From positions 868,001 through 932,000 of the forward strand of contig NZ_JAXMNY010000001.1 of the NCBI RefSeq assembly GCF_034670185.1: a DNA stretch of 64,000 nt, read 5' to 3'. The DNA comes from Nisaea sp. (lineage in GTDB: Bacteria > Pseudomonadota > Alphaproteobacteria > Thalassobaculales > Thalassobaculaceae). Shown here one piece after another: positions 42,048-50,898 of the stretch. A model generated the notes under the pieces. That model did not search any database and was not told where the DNA came from. It saw nothing but the letters and a program-made list of their open reading frames with translations. Position numbers and translations under genes: made by a program. The first letter of the stretch is position 1; each line of letters starts with the position of its first letter.

Positions 42048-43874
42048 ATGGAACTGAGAAATATCGCAATCATCGCCCACGTCGATCACGGCAAAACCAC
42101 GCTTGTCGACGTGCTTCTGAAACAGACCGGTACGTTCCGCGAGAACCAGCAGGTCGACGAGAGGGCGATGGACAGCAACGATATCGAGCGTGAGCGCGGT
42201 ATCACCATTCTCGCCAAATGTACCTCGGTCGAATATGGCGGCACCCGTATCAACATTGTCGACACACCGGGCCACGCCGATTTTGGCGGTGAGGTGGAGC
42301 GCATCCTCTCCATGGTTGATGGCGTTGTCGTTCTGGTGGACGCGGCCGAAGGCCCGATGCCGCAGACCAAGTTCGTGCTCGCCAAGGCCCTGAAGCTGGG
42401 CCTGCGTCCGATGGTCGTGGTCAACAAGGTCGATAAGCCGGAGCAGCGTGCTTACGAAGTGCAGGACGAGATGTTCGACCTGTTTTCCGCGCTCGAAGCG
42501 AATGAAGAGCAGCTCGACTTCCCGTCGCTGTTTGCTTCCGGCAAGGCCGGCTGGGCGAGCGAGACTCCGGACGAGGTTGGCACAGACATGGCGCCGTTGT
42601 TCGAGCTCATCCTGAAGCACGTTCCGGCGCCTGCTGTCGAGAAGGACGCGCCGTTCCGGATGCTGGCAACTACGGTCGAGGCCGATCCCTATCTCGGTCG
42701 TCTGCTGACTGGCCGGATCGAGGCCGGTACTGTGAAACCAAACCTCAGCGTCAAGGCACTGTCTCGCGACGGCAAGGTGCTGGAGCAGGGTCGGATCACC
42801 AAGGTGCTCGCCTATCGTGGCCTGGATCGGGTCCCGTTGGACGAAGCTGTGGCTGGTGACATCGTGGCGCTTGCCGGGCTTTCAAAATCGACCGTTGCCG
42901 ACACCATCTGCGTGCCGGAAGTGACCGAGCCGATCATGGCGCAGCCGATCGATCCCTCGACCATCGCCGTGACCTTCTCCGTTAATGACAGCCCGCTCGG
43001 CGGTCTGGATGGCGACAAGGTGACGAGCCGGGTGATCTGGGACCGTCTGAAGAAGGAAGCCGAAGGCAACGTCGCCATACGCGTCTCCGAAACTGCGGAC
43101 AAGGATGCCTTCGAGGTCTCCGGACGTGGTGAATTGCAGCTTGCGGTGCTGATCGAGCAGATGCGCCGTGAGGGCTTCGAGCTGTCGATCAGCCGCCCGC
43201 GCGTGCTGTTCCAGTCCGATCCACAGACCGGCCAGCGCCTCGAGCCGATGGAAGAAGTCGTCATCGACGTGGATGAGGAATTCTCCGGCGCCGTGGTCGA
43301 AAAGATGCAGCAGCGCAAAGCCGAATTGATGGACATGCGTCCGTCTGGTGGTGGCAAGCAGCGGGTGACCTTCCGCTGCCCGTCGCGTGGCCTGATCGGC
43401 TATCACGGCGAATTCATGACCGATACCCGTGGTACCGGCATCATGAACCGGGTGTTCGATTCCTACGGTCCCTATAAGGGCCCGATCCCGACCCGCCGTA
43501 ACGGCGTGCTAATCAGCCTGGAAAAGGGCAAGGCAGCGGCCTACGCACTGTTCAACCTGGAAGAGCGCGGCCCGCTGATGATTGGTGGCGGCGAGGATAT
43601 CTATCCGGGCATGGTGATCGGCGAGACCAACCGGGGTAACGATCTCGACGTTAACCCGCTGAAGTCCAAGCAGCTCACCAACTTCCGGGCATCAGGCAAG
43701 GACGACTCGATCGTTCTCACCCCGCCGATCCGGATGACGCTGGAAAAGGCGATCTCCTATATCGGTGATGACGAGCTGGTTGAGGTGACACCGAACAATA
43801 TCCGTCTGCGCAAGCGCTATCTCGATATCAACGAGCGCAAGAAGCACGCCCGCAAGATAGCGGCCGAAGGCTGA
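42048..43874 (+). CDS. typA: GTP-binding translational regulator TypA/BipA
   Basis: 608 residues, the normal TypA length. GTPase motifs are IIAHVDHGKTTLVDVLLKQ, ERERGITILAKCT, IVDTPGHADFGGEVER and VVVNKVDKPEQRAYEV. Domain II and EF-G-like domains follow, with the TypA-specific GLIGYHGEFMTDTRGTGIMN. It binds ribosomes and supports growth under stress and cold. The start at 42048 gives the conserved MELRNIAIIAHVDHG; the frame is open further upstream but without family similarity. Confidence 0.98.
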   Translation: MELRNIAIIAHVDHGKTTLVDVLLKQTGTFRENQQVDERAMDSNDIERERGITILAKCTSVEYGGTRINIVDTPGHADFGGEVERILSMVDGVVVLVDAAEGPMPQTKFVLAKALKLGLRPMVVVNKVDKPEQRAYEVQDEMFDLFSALEANEEQLDFPSLFASGKAGWASETPDEVGTDMAPLFELILKHVPAPAVEKDAPFRMLATTVEADPYLGRLLTGRIEAGTVKPNLSVKALSRDGKVLEQGRITKVLAYRGLDRVPLDEAVAGDIVALAGLSKSTVADTICVPEVTEPIMAQPIDPSTIAVTFSVNDSPLGGLDGDKVTSRVIWDRLKKEAEGNVAIRVSETADKDAFEVSGRGELQLAVLIEQMRREGFELSISRPRVLFQSDPQTGQRLEPMEEVVIDVDEEFSGAVVEKMQQRKAELMDMRPSGGGKQRVTFRCPSRGLIGYHGEFMTDTRGTGIMNRVFDSYGPYKGPIPTRRNGVLISLEKGKAAAYALFNLEERGPLMIGGGEDIYPGMVIGETNRGNDLDVNPLKSKQLTNFRASGKDDSIVLTPPIRMTLEKAISYIGDDELVEVTPNNIRLRKRYLDINERKKHARKIAAEG

Positions 43875-43893
43875 TACTCTCCTGACGACCCAA

Positions 43894-43920
43894 GGGAGCC
43901 GGAACATCAGTCCGGTTCCC
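43894..43920 (+). terminator. Possible hairpin after typA
   Basis: GGGAGCCGGA / TCCGGTTCCC form a 10-bp stem with one G-U pair and a 7-base loop, 20 bp after the typA stop. There is no U tract, so termination is uncertain. Confidence 0.4.
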
Positions 43921-43992
43921 GAAAGGCCATTCCGTTTGCGCCTCGCGCGCACTAGGCTCTCCCCAGAAACGTGATCCTGAGGGAGGGCCTCA

Positions 43993-44391
43993 ATGGCCGA
44001 GAAAACCATTAAAACAGTCGACTCCATGGTGGCCGAAGCCAACGAGCAGGTCCGCATCGTCTCTGTCGAGGATGCAAAGGCCATGGTCGGCAGCGACGAC
44101 GTGACCTTTATCGATGTCCGCGATGTGCGTGAGATCGCCAAGACCGGCCGCATTCCGGGCGCGCGCCATGTGCCGCGCGGCATGCTGGAATTCTGGATCG
44201 ATCCGGCCAGCCCCTATTACAAGGACTTCTTCGGCGAGGATAAAACCTTCGTTTTCTATTGCGCCGCGAGCTGGCGTTCCGCTCTGTCCGCCAAAACGGC
44301 GCAGGACATGGGCCTGACGCCCGTCGCCCATCTCGAGGGCGGCCTCGGCGAATGGCTCAAGGCGGATGGTCCTGTTGAGATGAAGGACTAA
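43993..44391 (+). CDS. Rhodanese-like sulfurtransferase domain protein
   Basis: 132 residues with a single rhodanese domain. VTFIDVRDVREIAKTGRIPG and ARHVPRGMLEFWIDP are the CDC25/rhodanese signatures. The active-site loop is FYCAASWRSALSA, with the catalytic cysteine in a six-residue loop (CAASWR). It can transfer sulfane sulfur, but the acceptor is unknown. It lies 118 bp after typA and is convergent with the third chemoreceptor. Confidence 0.92.
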   Translation: MAEKTIKTVDSMVAEANEQVRIVSVEDAKAMVGSDDVTFIDVRDVREIAKTGRIPGARHVPRGMLEFWIDPASPYYKDFFGEDKTFVFYCAASWRSALSAKTAQDMGLTPVAHLEGGLGEWLKADGPVEMKD

Positions 44392-44396
44392 AGAAA

Positions 44397-44420
44397 ACGG
44401 CCGGGCAGATGCCCGGCCGT
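44397..44420. terminator. Bidirectional terminator between rhodanese and chemoreceptor genes
   Basis: ACGGCCGGGCA (44397-44407) and TGCCCGGCCGT (44410-44420) form an 11-bp stem. On the minus strand it is followed by TTTTCTTT, a good terminator for the chemoreceptor. On the plus strand it is followed by TTGCAT, which is weaker. Confidence 0.88.
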
Positions 44421-44447
44421 TTGCATATAAATTCACCGATTCTCAAA

Positions 44448-46130
44448 TCAGGCGGAGCGCACCTCTGCGAGGAAAGCGTCGACCTGACTGCGCAGGGCGC
44501 TGACAGAGTCGTTCATGCGGGATGCAGTTCCCGTCACGTTCTCGGCCGCGGCGCTGGTTTTTACTGTCGCCTGATTCACGTGTGCGATGCTGCTGGTAAC
44601 CTCATCGGTACCGGTCGCGGCATCCTGAACATTGCGTGAAATCTCGGACGTGGCTGCTGACTGCTCTTCGACTGCGCCCGCGATCATGGTTGAGGATTCC
44701 GACAGGTTGGAGATCAGGCCGGTCACGCGGGTGATTGCCTCGACCGCCGCGCTGCTGGACTGCTGGATTTCCTGAACCTGTGTTGAGATATCCTCGGTTG
44801 CCTGGGCGGATTGATTTGCCGGGCTTTTCACCTCGCTGGCGACCACCGCGAAGCCCTTGCCGGCATCGCCGGCCCGGGCAGCCTCGATTGTTGCGTTCAG
44901 GGCAAGCAGGTTTGTCTGCTCGGCAATATCCCGGATGAGCGTGACGATCTCGCCGATCTTCTCGGCCGACTGCGCCAAAGCCTGCATCTGCACGTTCGTC
45001 CGCTCGGTTTCGGCAACAGCGGAGCTGCTGATCTGTGAGGCATCGGAGACCTTGCGGGTGATTTCGCCGATCGATGCGGAGAGTTGCTCCGTCGCGGCGG
45101 CAACAGTGTTCACGTTGGTCGAGGCCAGGGATGCCGCAGAGGCTACCTGATCCGACTGTGTGTTGGTCTCGCCGGCGGCAAGAGTCATCTCGTTGGCGGT
45201 GTCATTCAGGTTGGCCGCCATGCTGTTAAGTTCGGTCATGGATTGCCCGATCATGTTTTCAAAGCGGGCAATTGATGCTTCGATCCGCTCGGCCCGTTTC
45301 GACCGATCCTGTTCTTCGGCAATCTGTTTGGCGCGCATTTCCTCGCGCTCGATCAAGCCTTCCTTCATGACGCCGAGGGCTTCGGCAATCGCACCGACCT
45401 CGTCTTTGCGATCCTGATCGGTAATATCGGTGTTGCTGTGCCCGGATGCGATTTCCTTGATCACTGTTGTGATCCGGCTGATTGGAGCAGTGATGGCGCG
45501 GCCGGTGAAAATACTGATTGCAAGCGAAAGGATAAAGGCGACGACAACGACACCCATAACTTCCAGCTCGGCCAGATCCTGCGCCGCCTTGGCTTGATTC
45601 TGTAAGTCGTCCGCCTTCTTGATGATGGCGTCGGAGAGCTCCTGAATCTTCCCGGAGACGTCACTCAGCCTGACGTGAGCGTCGGTCATCAACATGGAGG
45701 CCAGGAATGAGTCGATAGCGACGGTCTCGAGTGTTTCAGTCGCGACACCACGATACGCGCCATACCCTTCCCGGATCGTCTGCAGGGCCTCTATTTTGTC
45801 TGCGGGAGTATTTGCCTCAATCTTTGCGAATAGCGCTTCAACGTTTCCGAAGATGGTCCGTGCTTCCTCGGCTGCTTTCGCAACGTCCTCGGCAGCTACT
45901 CCGGACTGTTGCCAGCTGAGAGCTCGGAACAGCGTTGCATGACCAGCATTGACAAGCCCTTGCAGCTCTTTGGTGTCAAGGACCAGTTGCCCGGCAAGCC
46001 CCGCATTCTTCTGGAGATTGGTTGTCTCCTTTAAAGAAATGAAGAATACCGCTGCGATGATCAGGATCATCAAGCACGCAACACCAGGTGCGATTAGTGT
46101 TTTCTGAATAATGGGAAGATTTTTCAGCAT
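44448..46130 (-). CDS. Methyl-accepting chemotaxis protein with proline in the signalling tip
   Basis: 560 residues. TM1 is at about 12-32, followed by a helical periplasmic domain of about 155 residues, TM2 (VMGVVVVAFILSLAISIF) near 190-209, HAMP (AITAPISRITTVIKEIASGH) and an MA domain with the tip EQTNLLALNATIEAARAGD. Just after the tip the sequence reads VASEVKSPANQSAQ, where other receptors have KSLA or KNLA. The codon CCG is clear (44820-44822). It ends FLAEVRSA, with no CheR/CheB tether. The upstream gene is a secreted Cache protein, 79 bp away. Confidence 0.93.
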   Translation of the reverse strand: MLKNLPIIQKTLIAPGVACLMILIIAAVFFISLKETTNLQKNAGLAGQLVLDTKELQGLVNAGHATLFRALSWQQSGVAAEDVAKAAEEARTIFGNVEALFAKIEANTPADKIEALQTIREGYGAYRGVATETLETVAIDSFLASMLMTDAHVRLSDVSGKIQELSDAIIKKADDLQNQAKAAQDLAELEVMGVVVVAFILSLAISIFTGRAITAPISRITTVIKEIASGHSNTDITDQDRKDEVGAIAEALGVMKEGLIEREEMRAKQIAEEQDRSKRAERIEASIARFENMIGQSMTELNSMAANLNDTANEMTLAAGETNTQSDQVASAASLASTNVNTVAAATEQLSASIGEITRKVSDASQISSSAVAETERTNVQMQALAQSAEKIGEIVTLIRDIAEQTNLLALNATIEAARAGDAGKGFAVVASEVKSPANQSAQATEDISTQVQEIQQSSSAAVEAITRVTGLISNLSESSTMIAGAVEEQSAATSEISRNVQDAATGTDEVTSSIAHVNQATVKTSAAAENVTGTASRMNDSVSALRSQVDAFLAEVRSA

Positions 46131-46166
46131 TTTCGGTGTTCCGGTCCCAAAATTTTATATACGGCC

Positions 46167-46187
46167 GGGGACGGAAAATCCGCCCCC
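46167..46187 (-). other. Hairpin between secreted Cache gene and chemoreceptor
   Basis: On the minus strand GGGGGCGGA and TCCGTCCCC form a 9-bp stem with one G-U pair and a 3-base loop. There is no U tract. Like the hairpin after the ABC binding protein at 15141, it may keep the upstream gene's mRNA more abundant. Confidence 0.5.
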
Positions 46188-46209
46188 GACGTGGTTCGTA
46201 TAGCTTGTA

Positions 46210-46656
46210 TTAGCGCTTGTAGGCGCCGACACCGACGACTTCATTAGCCAGTCGGATGATGTAAGATGTCTTCGGCTCGACAGCGTTGGACGTCGGATTC
46301 TGCCATTTGTAATCGACCCAAGCTGCATCCGTGACCTTCAGGAAATCCTGGATGAACTGCTTGCCGTCGACATCGCGGAGACCGGTCAGGTCGCGGCCGA
46401 CCAGTGCTGCCTTGGCGCCGTGCGCAATCGTGGTGCCCTTGAGATCGAACACGAAAACATAGAGATCGCGGTCATGCCATTCGCCACCCGGGGCCATGAA
46501 ATCTTTGATAGCACCATCAAGTCCGGCCGAGTTGATATGCGCAGCAGCTTTTTCAGCCATCGCCTTGGCTTCCGCCTCGGAGGCGAACTCGGCTGCAGTT
46601 GCACCCACGGTGGCGGTGAACAGCATTGCAGCGGCAATGATGAGTTTCTTGAACAT
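46210..46656 (-). CDS. Secreted single-Cache sensor protein upstream of chemoreceptor
   Basis: 148 residues. The signal peptide MFKKLIIAAAMLFTATVGAT (cleavage near AAE) precedes one Cache_2-type domain with DRDLYVFVFDLKGTTIAHGA, LVGRDLTGLRDVDGKQFI and WVDYKWQNPTSNAVEPK, ending VVGVGAYKR. Such domains usually form the periplasmic part of receptors; here it is free. The family differs from the sensors at 1951 and 21911, so the receptor-plus-free-sensor layout has arisen with different sensor types. It is in the same direction as the chemoreceptor and probably cotranscribed. Confidence 0.87.
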   Translation of the reverse strand: MFKKLIIAAAMLFTATVGATAAEFASEAEAKAMAEKAAAHINSAGLDGAIKDFMAPGGEWHDRDLYVFVFDLKGTTIAHGAKAALVGRDLTGLRDVDGKQFIQDFLKVTDAAWVDYKWQNPTSNAVEPKTSYIIRLANEVVGVGAYKR

Positions 46657-47054
46657 CTGTTAGTTCTCTGAAAATCAGTCGTTGTTGGTATGAGGTGAAC
46701 CCGGCTCGTCCTGGAACAGAGCCGTTGTTTTCCGTGAGAGGGGTGATTCTCCAGAATACTTAAAAGATATTTAACTGCCGGAAATTGATGTGGCTTTCCA
46801 AGCCGGGCCGTGGCCAGGCGGCGCAGCGCCGACTGCGAAGCGGCGTCGGCGTGCCAGGCATTTGTGGACGTGATAAGGGATTCCTGTTTCCGTCGAGAAC
46901 CGGGGCGATCTTTCAACGCAGGTGCGCGCGCTTGCACCGCAGGGGGAATATGGCGTGCAGATAGGGTTTCACTGCACTCAGGCTCCACGCTTCATCACGC
47001 ATTTCAAGCGGGTCGATGCAGGGCGCGCGCACCTCCTTTTCGCGGTGTCGCCGC
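46657..47054. other. Intergenic stretch with no recognised gene
   Basis: About 400 bp between the secreted Cache gene and the MlrC-like stop. The part next to the Cache start is AT-rich and probably holds its promoter. The remainder is GC-rich, but its short frames have no motifs or ribosome sites that I would trust. Confidence 0.55.
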
Positions 47055-48545
47055 TCAGGAAAGAGGATCGATCGGCCAGATCGGCCGGCGCAGATGCTTG
47101 TAGTCAAAGCTACTGTAGTCCTGGGAGACGAGACATCCGCTATCGACCAGCACGACGTCGCGGGCGACCGGCTGGAAGGCGGCGCGGAAATGGTGGGAGG
47201 ATTTGACAGCGATCACGTCCAGCGCCGCCGGATCGAGTCCAAACAGCTTCAGCGCCTGCTGATCCGTGACCTGCAGATTGCTGCTGGCGATCACCACCTT
47301 CACGCCTGAAATGTCGAGCAGGGCGGCGCGGCCGAGGCGCACTTCCATATTGGCCCACATCGGCCCGTCGCAGACGAAAGCTCCGGTCTCGTTGAGGGCG
47401 AGCACTGTTGCATCCGTCTCGATTGGCGGCCCATAGCTGTCTGGATCGACTTTTGCGCCAAGCGAGATGGCGATTTTTGCTCCAACACCGGCTGTATGAG
47501 CCTGTTCGGCAACCGCCGGATCGCAAATCGCGGCCAGTGCCGCATTCGAAATGCCCGTCGCGATAATGCTTTCCAGCAGGCGAACACCGTCGCCATAACC
47601 ACCACCGCCCGGATTGTCTGTGGTATCGCCAATGACCAGCGGTCCCTTGCCCGTGGGGCCGTTCCTGATCTTCTCGGAAAGCTCCGTGAGAGAGAGCAGG
47701 GGAACGGTGTTGATTGCCCGGGTGTCCCAGACGAACTGCATCAGGTCGTCGGCGATTTTCTGGCCTTTTCCCGCATCGCCATCCGTGGTGACGCTGACGG
47801 ATGGGCCGGCCTCGGCTATGTCCGACCAGGCGAAACCGGCGCAGAGGCCGATTTCCAGAATAGCCGGATCGGCGGCCTTGATGTCCGCAGCCCGGGCCAG
47901 CAGCTCGACCATCGGGCCTTCCTGGGTCCGGCCGTGATTGAGACCGTCGAGGGTCGGGCGCCGGGCTACAACCGTGACCGGACGGATTTCTTTATCCATT
48001 GCCCGCTGCAGCAGGGCGGCAGCCTCCGTCGCGGCCTCGTACTGATCGATATGCGGATATGTCCGGTAAGGCACCAGGATATCAGCAAACGCGGCCATTC
48101 CGTCCGTCACATTCGCATGCAGGTCTAGCGTGACGGCAATCGGAACCTGCGTGCCGAGACGGTCCCGCAGCCTCTTCAGCAGATCACCTTCCGCGTCCTG
48201 GCTGCTCTCGGTCACCATGGCCCCGTGCAGGGCCAGCATGACCCCGTCGACCGGTCCCGTGTCGAGACCGGCCAGCACGATGTTGCACAGTTCCTCCCAG
48301 GCGTCCGCTGTGGTCATGCCGCTTGGTGTGGCATGGGCCGCAACGGTCGGGATCATCTCCCAGCCGTAGGTCCGCGCGGCATCGATATGGGCGGCCACTT
48401 CCGTCGCGGTGCCGGACATATGCGTGGCTATCGCGTCGCCGAAATAGCATTGCCGACGCAAATAGGCGTCCATGTCGGTCCGCAACACACTGAAAGTATT
48501 GGTCTCGTGGCTGATCTCAGCCGACAGAACACGCCGCGCGGTCAT
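47055..48545 (-). CDS. MlrC-like M81 family metallopeptidase
   Basis: 496 residues. The N-terminus RRVLSAEISHETNTFSVLRT and the blocks VMLALHGAMVTESSQDAEGD, VTLDLHANVTDGMAAFADIL and IGDTTDNPGGGGYGDGVRLL are typical of the MlrC family, named for a microcystin-breaking enzyme. Most homologues act on small peptides or amides and are found with dipeptide importers or amidohydrolases. Here it is the last gene of an operon with an M20 peptidase and PxpA. It starts 4 bp after the M20 stop. Confidence 0.9.
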   Translation of the reverse strand: MTARRVLSAEISHETNTFSVLRTDMDAYLRRQCYFGDAIATHMSGTATEVAAHIDAARTYGWEMIPTVAAHATPSGMTTADAWEELCNIVLAGLDTGPVDGVMLALHGAMVTESSQDAEGDLLKRLRDRLGTQVPIAVTLDLHANVTDGMAAFADILVPYRTYPHIDQYEAATEAAALLQRAMDKEIRPVTVVARRPTLDGLNHGRTQEGPMVELLARAADIKAADPAILEIGLCAGFAWSDIAEAGPSVSVTTDGDAGKGQKIADDLMQFVWDTRAINTVPLLSLTELSEKIRNGPTGKGPLVIGDTTDNPGGGGYGDGVRLLESIIATGISNAALAAICDPAVAEQAHTAGVGAKIAISLGAKVDPDSYGPPIETDATVLALNETGAFVCDGPMWANMEVRLGRAALLDISGVKVVIASSNLQVTDQQALKLFGLDPAALDVIAVKSSHHFRAAFQPVARDVVLVDSGCLVSQDYSSFDYKHLRRPIWPIDPLS

Positions 48546-48549
48546 CGGA

Positions 48550-49944
48550 TTACCAGCTTTCCGGAAGGGTACCGTCGCCGATATCCCAGAAAAGGCCGGC
48601 GGTGAGTTGCAGGCCCTCGCGGAGGATCGGTTTCAGTGCATGCTCGTTCGGCGCATGCTGGGAGCAGGAGGCATAGGAATGCGGCACCCAGATGGTGGCC
48701 AGGCCGAGGATTTCGCTGAAGACGTCGTTCGGCAGGGAGCCGCCGAGGTTCGGCAGGATCGCGGTCTTCTTGTTGGTCGTGCGCTGGATCGATCCCGCCG
48801 CCCACTGCACGAGCGCATGGTCGGGATCGAGGCGCGTCGCCTTCATGTAGCCGCGATCGGCGTCCGCGACGGTGACCATCGGGAAGCCTTCGCGCTCCAG
48901 ATGCCGGCGCAGGGCCGGAACGATGTCCTCCGGATCGGTGCCGACAACGAAGCGGAGCTGTCCGCGGCAGGTCGCCCGGCCTGGGATCGCGTTCACCGGC
49001 TTGTCCGGCAGGCCGGCCGTGTAAGCGAGGATCTCGAAGCTGTTCCAGCCGATCACCCGTTCGATCGGCGTGAGGGACTCTTCCCCCCAATTCGGATCGA
49101 TCTGCGGGCCGTTCGCTTCCGCCTCGAGCTCGCACTCGGCGAGCGCGGCCCGGATTGCCGGGGTGAGGGTGGTCGGGCGCCATTCCGGCACGCGGATCTG
49201 GCCGCGCCGGTCGACGATGCTGGCGAGCGCATGGGCGAGGATGACCGCCGGGTTTGCGAGCAGACCGCCCCAGTTGCCGGAATGGTGGGCGCCTTCGCGC
49301 AGGTCGCAGGTGATATCCATCGGATAGGCCCCGCGCGAGCCCATGAACACGGTCGGGTGATCGGCACTGATACGGGGACCGTCGGAGGCGATCAGAAAAT
49401 CGGCCTTCAGCTTGGCTTTTTGTTGTTTTGCAAAGTCCGCCAGTCCCGGGGAGCCGGATTCTTCGCCGGACTCGATCAGTATCTTGGAATTGAAGCCAAG
49501 CTTGCCACGGGTCTTCAGGACGGCGTTAAGGCCGGCGATATTGATCGAGTGCTGGCCCTTGTTATCGACGGTCCCGCGGCCGTAGACCCGCTCGCCGACC
49601 TCGGTCAGGGTCCATGGATCGCGTCCCTCGGCCCATTGGCCTTCCATGCCGCGGACAACATCGCCATGACCGTAGGTGAGCACGGTCGGCAGGTTGTCGC
49701 CCTCGTGACGGGTGGCGATCAGGAAGGGGCCGCCCTTTGGCGAGGGGTTCGGGAACTGCTCGCAGACATATCCCATCGGCTCCAGGGCCGCCCGCATTTC
49801 AGCCATATAGGCCTCCATGTCGGGCTTCCGCTCTTCGTAGAGCTGGCTTTCGGTGCGGATAGCCACCCGGCGGCTCAGGTCCTTGAGAAAATCGCCGCTG
49901 TCGAAATGTTCGGCGGCGGCAGAGATGGCTTGCTCACGACTCAC
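48550..49944 (-). CDS. M20-family metallopeptidase
   Basis: About 464 residues. The metal and catalytic blocks are VLTYGHGDVVRGMEGQW, VYGRGTVDNKGQHSINI and ILIESGEESGSPGLADFAK; a central dimerisation domain and the C-terminal WVPHSYASCSQHAPNEHA complete the fold. It should hydrolyse a peptide or amide bond; the family includes dipeptidases and carbamoylases. I chose the GTG at 49944 because AGGAG lies eight bases upstream; an upstream GTG at 49968 is in frame. It sits between pxpA and the MlrC-like gene in one operon. Confidence 0.9.
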   Translation of the reverse strand: MSREQAISAAAEHFDSGDFLKDLSRRVAIRTESQLYEERKPDMEAYMAEMRAALEPMGYVCEQFPNPSPKGGPFLIATRHEGDNLPTVLTYGHGDVVRGMEGQWAEGRDPWTLTEVGERVYGRGTVDNKGQHSINIAGLNAVLKTRGKLGFNSKILIESGEESGSPGLADFAKQQKAKLKADFLIASDGPRISADHPTVFMGSRGAYPMDITCDLREGAHHSGNWGGLLANPAVILAHALASIVDRRGQIRVPEWRPTTLTPAIRAALAECELEAEANGPQIDPNWGEESLTPIERVIGWNSFEILAYTAGLPDKPVNAIPGRATCRGQLRFVVGTDPEDIVPALRRHLEREGFPMVTVADADRGYMKATRLDPDHALVQWAAGSIQRTTNKKTAILPNLGGSLPNDVFSEILGLATIWVPHSYASCSQHAPNEHALKPILREGLQLTAGLFWDIGDGTLPESW

Positions 49945-49996
49945 GGGGGTAGCTCCTGGGTTGGACACAACAGTTAGTCAGTTGAGTGGCAGTTGG

Positions 49997-50770
49997 TCAG
50001 TCAAGCGGCACGTCCGGCAGGGTCACCACGTCGATACCCCTGGCCTCGAGCGCGGCCCGGACGGCGCCGGCCACGGCCGGGCCTGTCGGCTCGTCCCCAT
50101 GGATACAGATGGAATGAACCACCACAGGTATGTCCACGCCGTCGGTCGAGCGGACCTTGCCGGTCTCGACCATGCGCAGGACATGCTCGACGGCCTGCTG
50201 CGGATTACGGATCATGGCGTCGTCGCGCTTCCGGCTGGTCAGGCTGCCCTTGGAATCATAAGTGCGGTCGGCGAAAACCTCCGAAGCGGTCGGCACGTTG
50301 AGCGTTGTGCCGGCTTTCATCAGCTCGGAGCCGGTCGTGGCCAGCAGGATGATGGCCGGGTCGACCGCCTTGGTCGCGCGCACGATGGCTTCGGCGAGAT
50401 CCCTGTCTTCGGAGGCCATGTTGTTCAGCGCGCCATGCGGCTTCATGTGCGTGACCGTCATGCCGTGCAGCGCCGCCATCGCCTGCAAGGCGCCGATCTG
50501 GTAGGCGATCATCGCCTCGACCTCGCGCGGGGACATGGAAATCCGGCGGCGGCCGAAACCCCAGAGATCGTTGAAGCCCGGATGCGCACCGATGCTGACG
50601 CCTTCCGCCTTGGCCGTGCCCACGACCCGGTCCATCACATTGGCGTCCCCGCCATGAAACCCGCAGGCGACATTGGCCGAGCCGACGATCTTCAGCATCG
50701 CCATGTCGTCGCCGATATCGTAAGCGCCGAAACCTTCGGCCATATCGGCGTTCAAATTCACTTTGGTCAT
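49997..50770 (-). CDS. pxpA: 5-oxoprolinase subunit A (LamB/YcsF family)
   Basis: 257 residues. KVNLNADMAEGFGAYDIGDD, SANVACGFHGGDANVMDRVV, SIGAHPGFNDLWGFGRRRIS and VTHMKPHGALNNMASEDRDL are the family blocks. PxpA works with PxpB and PxpC to open 5-oxoproline to glutamate with ATP. Here it is divergent from pxpBC across 128 bp and heads an operon with an M20 peptidase and an MlrC-like enzyme. This suggests a wider amide or pyroglutamyl-peptide pathway. Confidence 0.94.
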   Translation of the reverse strand: MTKVNLNADMAEGFGAYDIGDDMAMLKIVGSANVACGFHGGDANVMDRVVGTAKAEGVSIGAHPGFNDLWGFGRRRISMSPREVEAMIAYQIGALQAMAALHGMTVTHMKPHGALNNMASEDRDLAEAIVRATKAVDPAIILLATTGSELMKAGTTLNVPTASEVFADRTYDSKGSLTSRKRDDAMIRNPQQAVEHVLRMVETGKVRSTDGVDIPVVVHSICIHGDEPTGPAVAGAVRAALEARGIDVVTLPDVPLD

Positions 50771-50898
50771 GCTTATGGTCCGTGGCTATTGTCTCGAAGC
50801 GCGGCTCGCGCGTCCGGACGCTTGGTCGATGGGCGGTTGGACGTGAAGACTAGCGCCAAACCCTTCTTACGGTCCATGTCCGGAACAGAACCATTGTG

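Noticed and set aside
48472..49977. 501-codon open frame antisense to the M20 peptidase
   Set aside because: The M20 frame carries all metal-binding motifs. The antisense frame is a compositional shadow.
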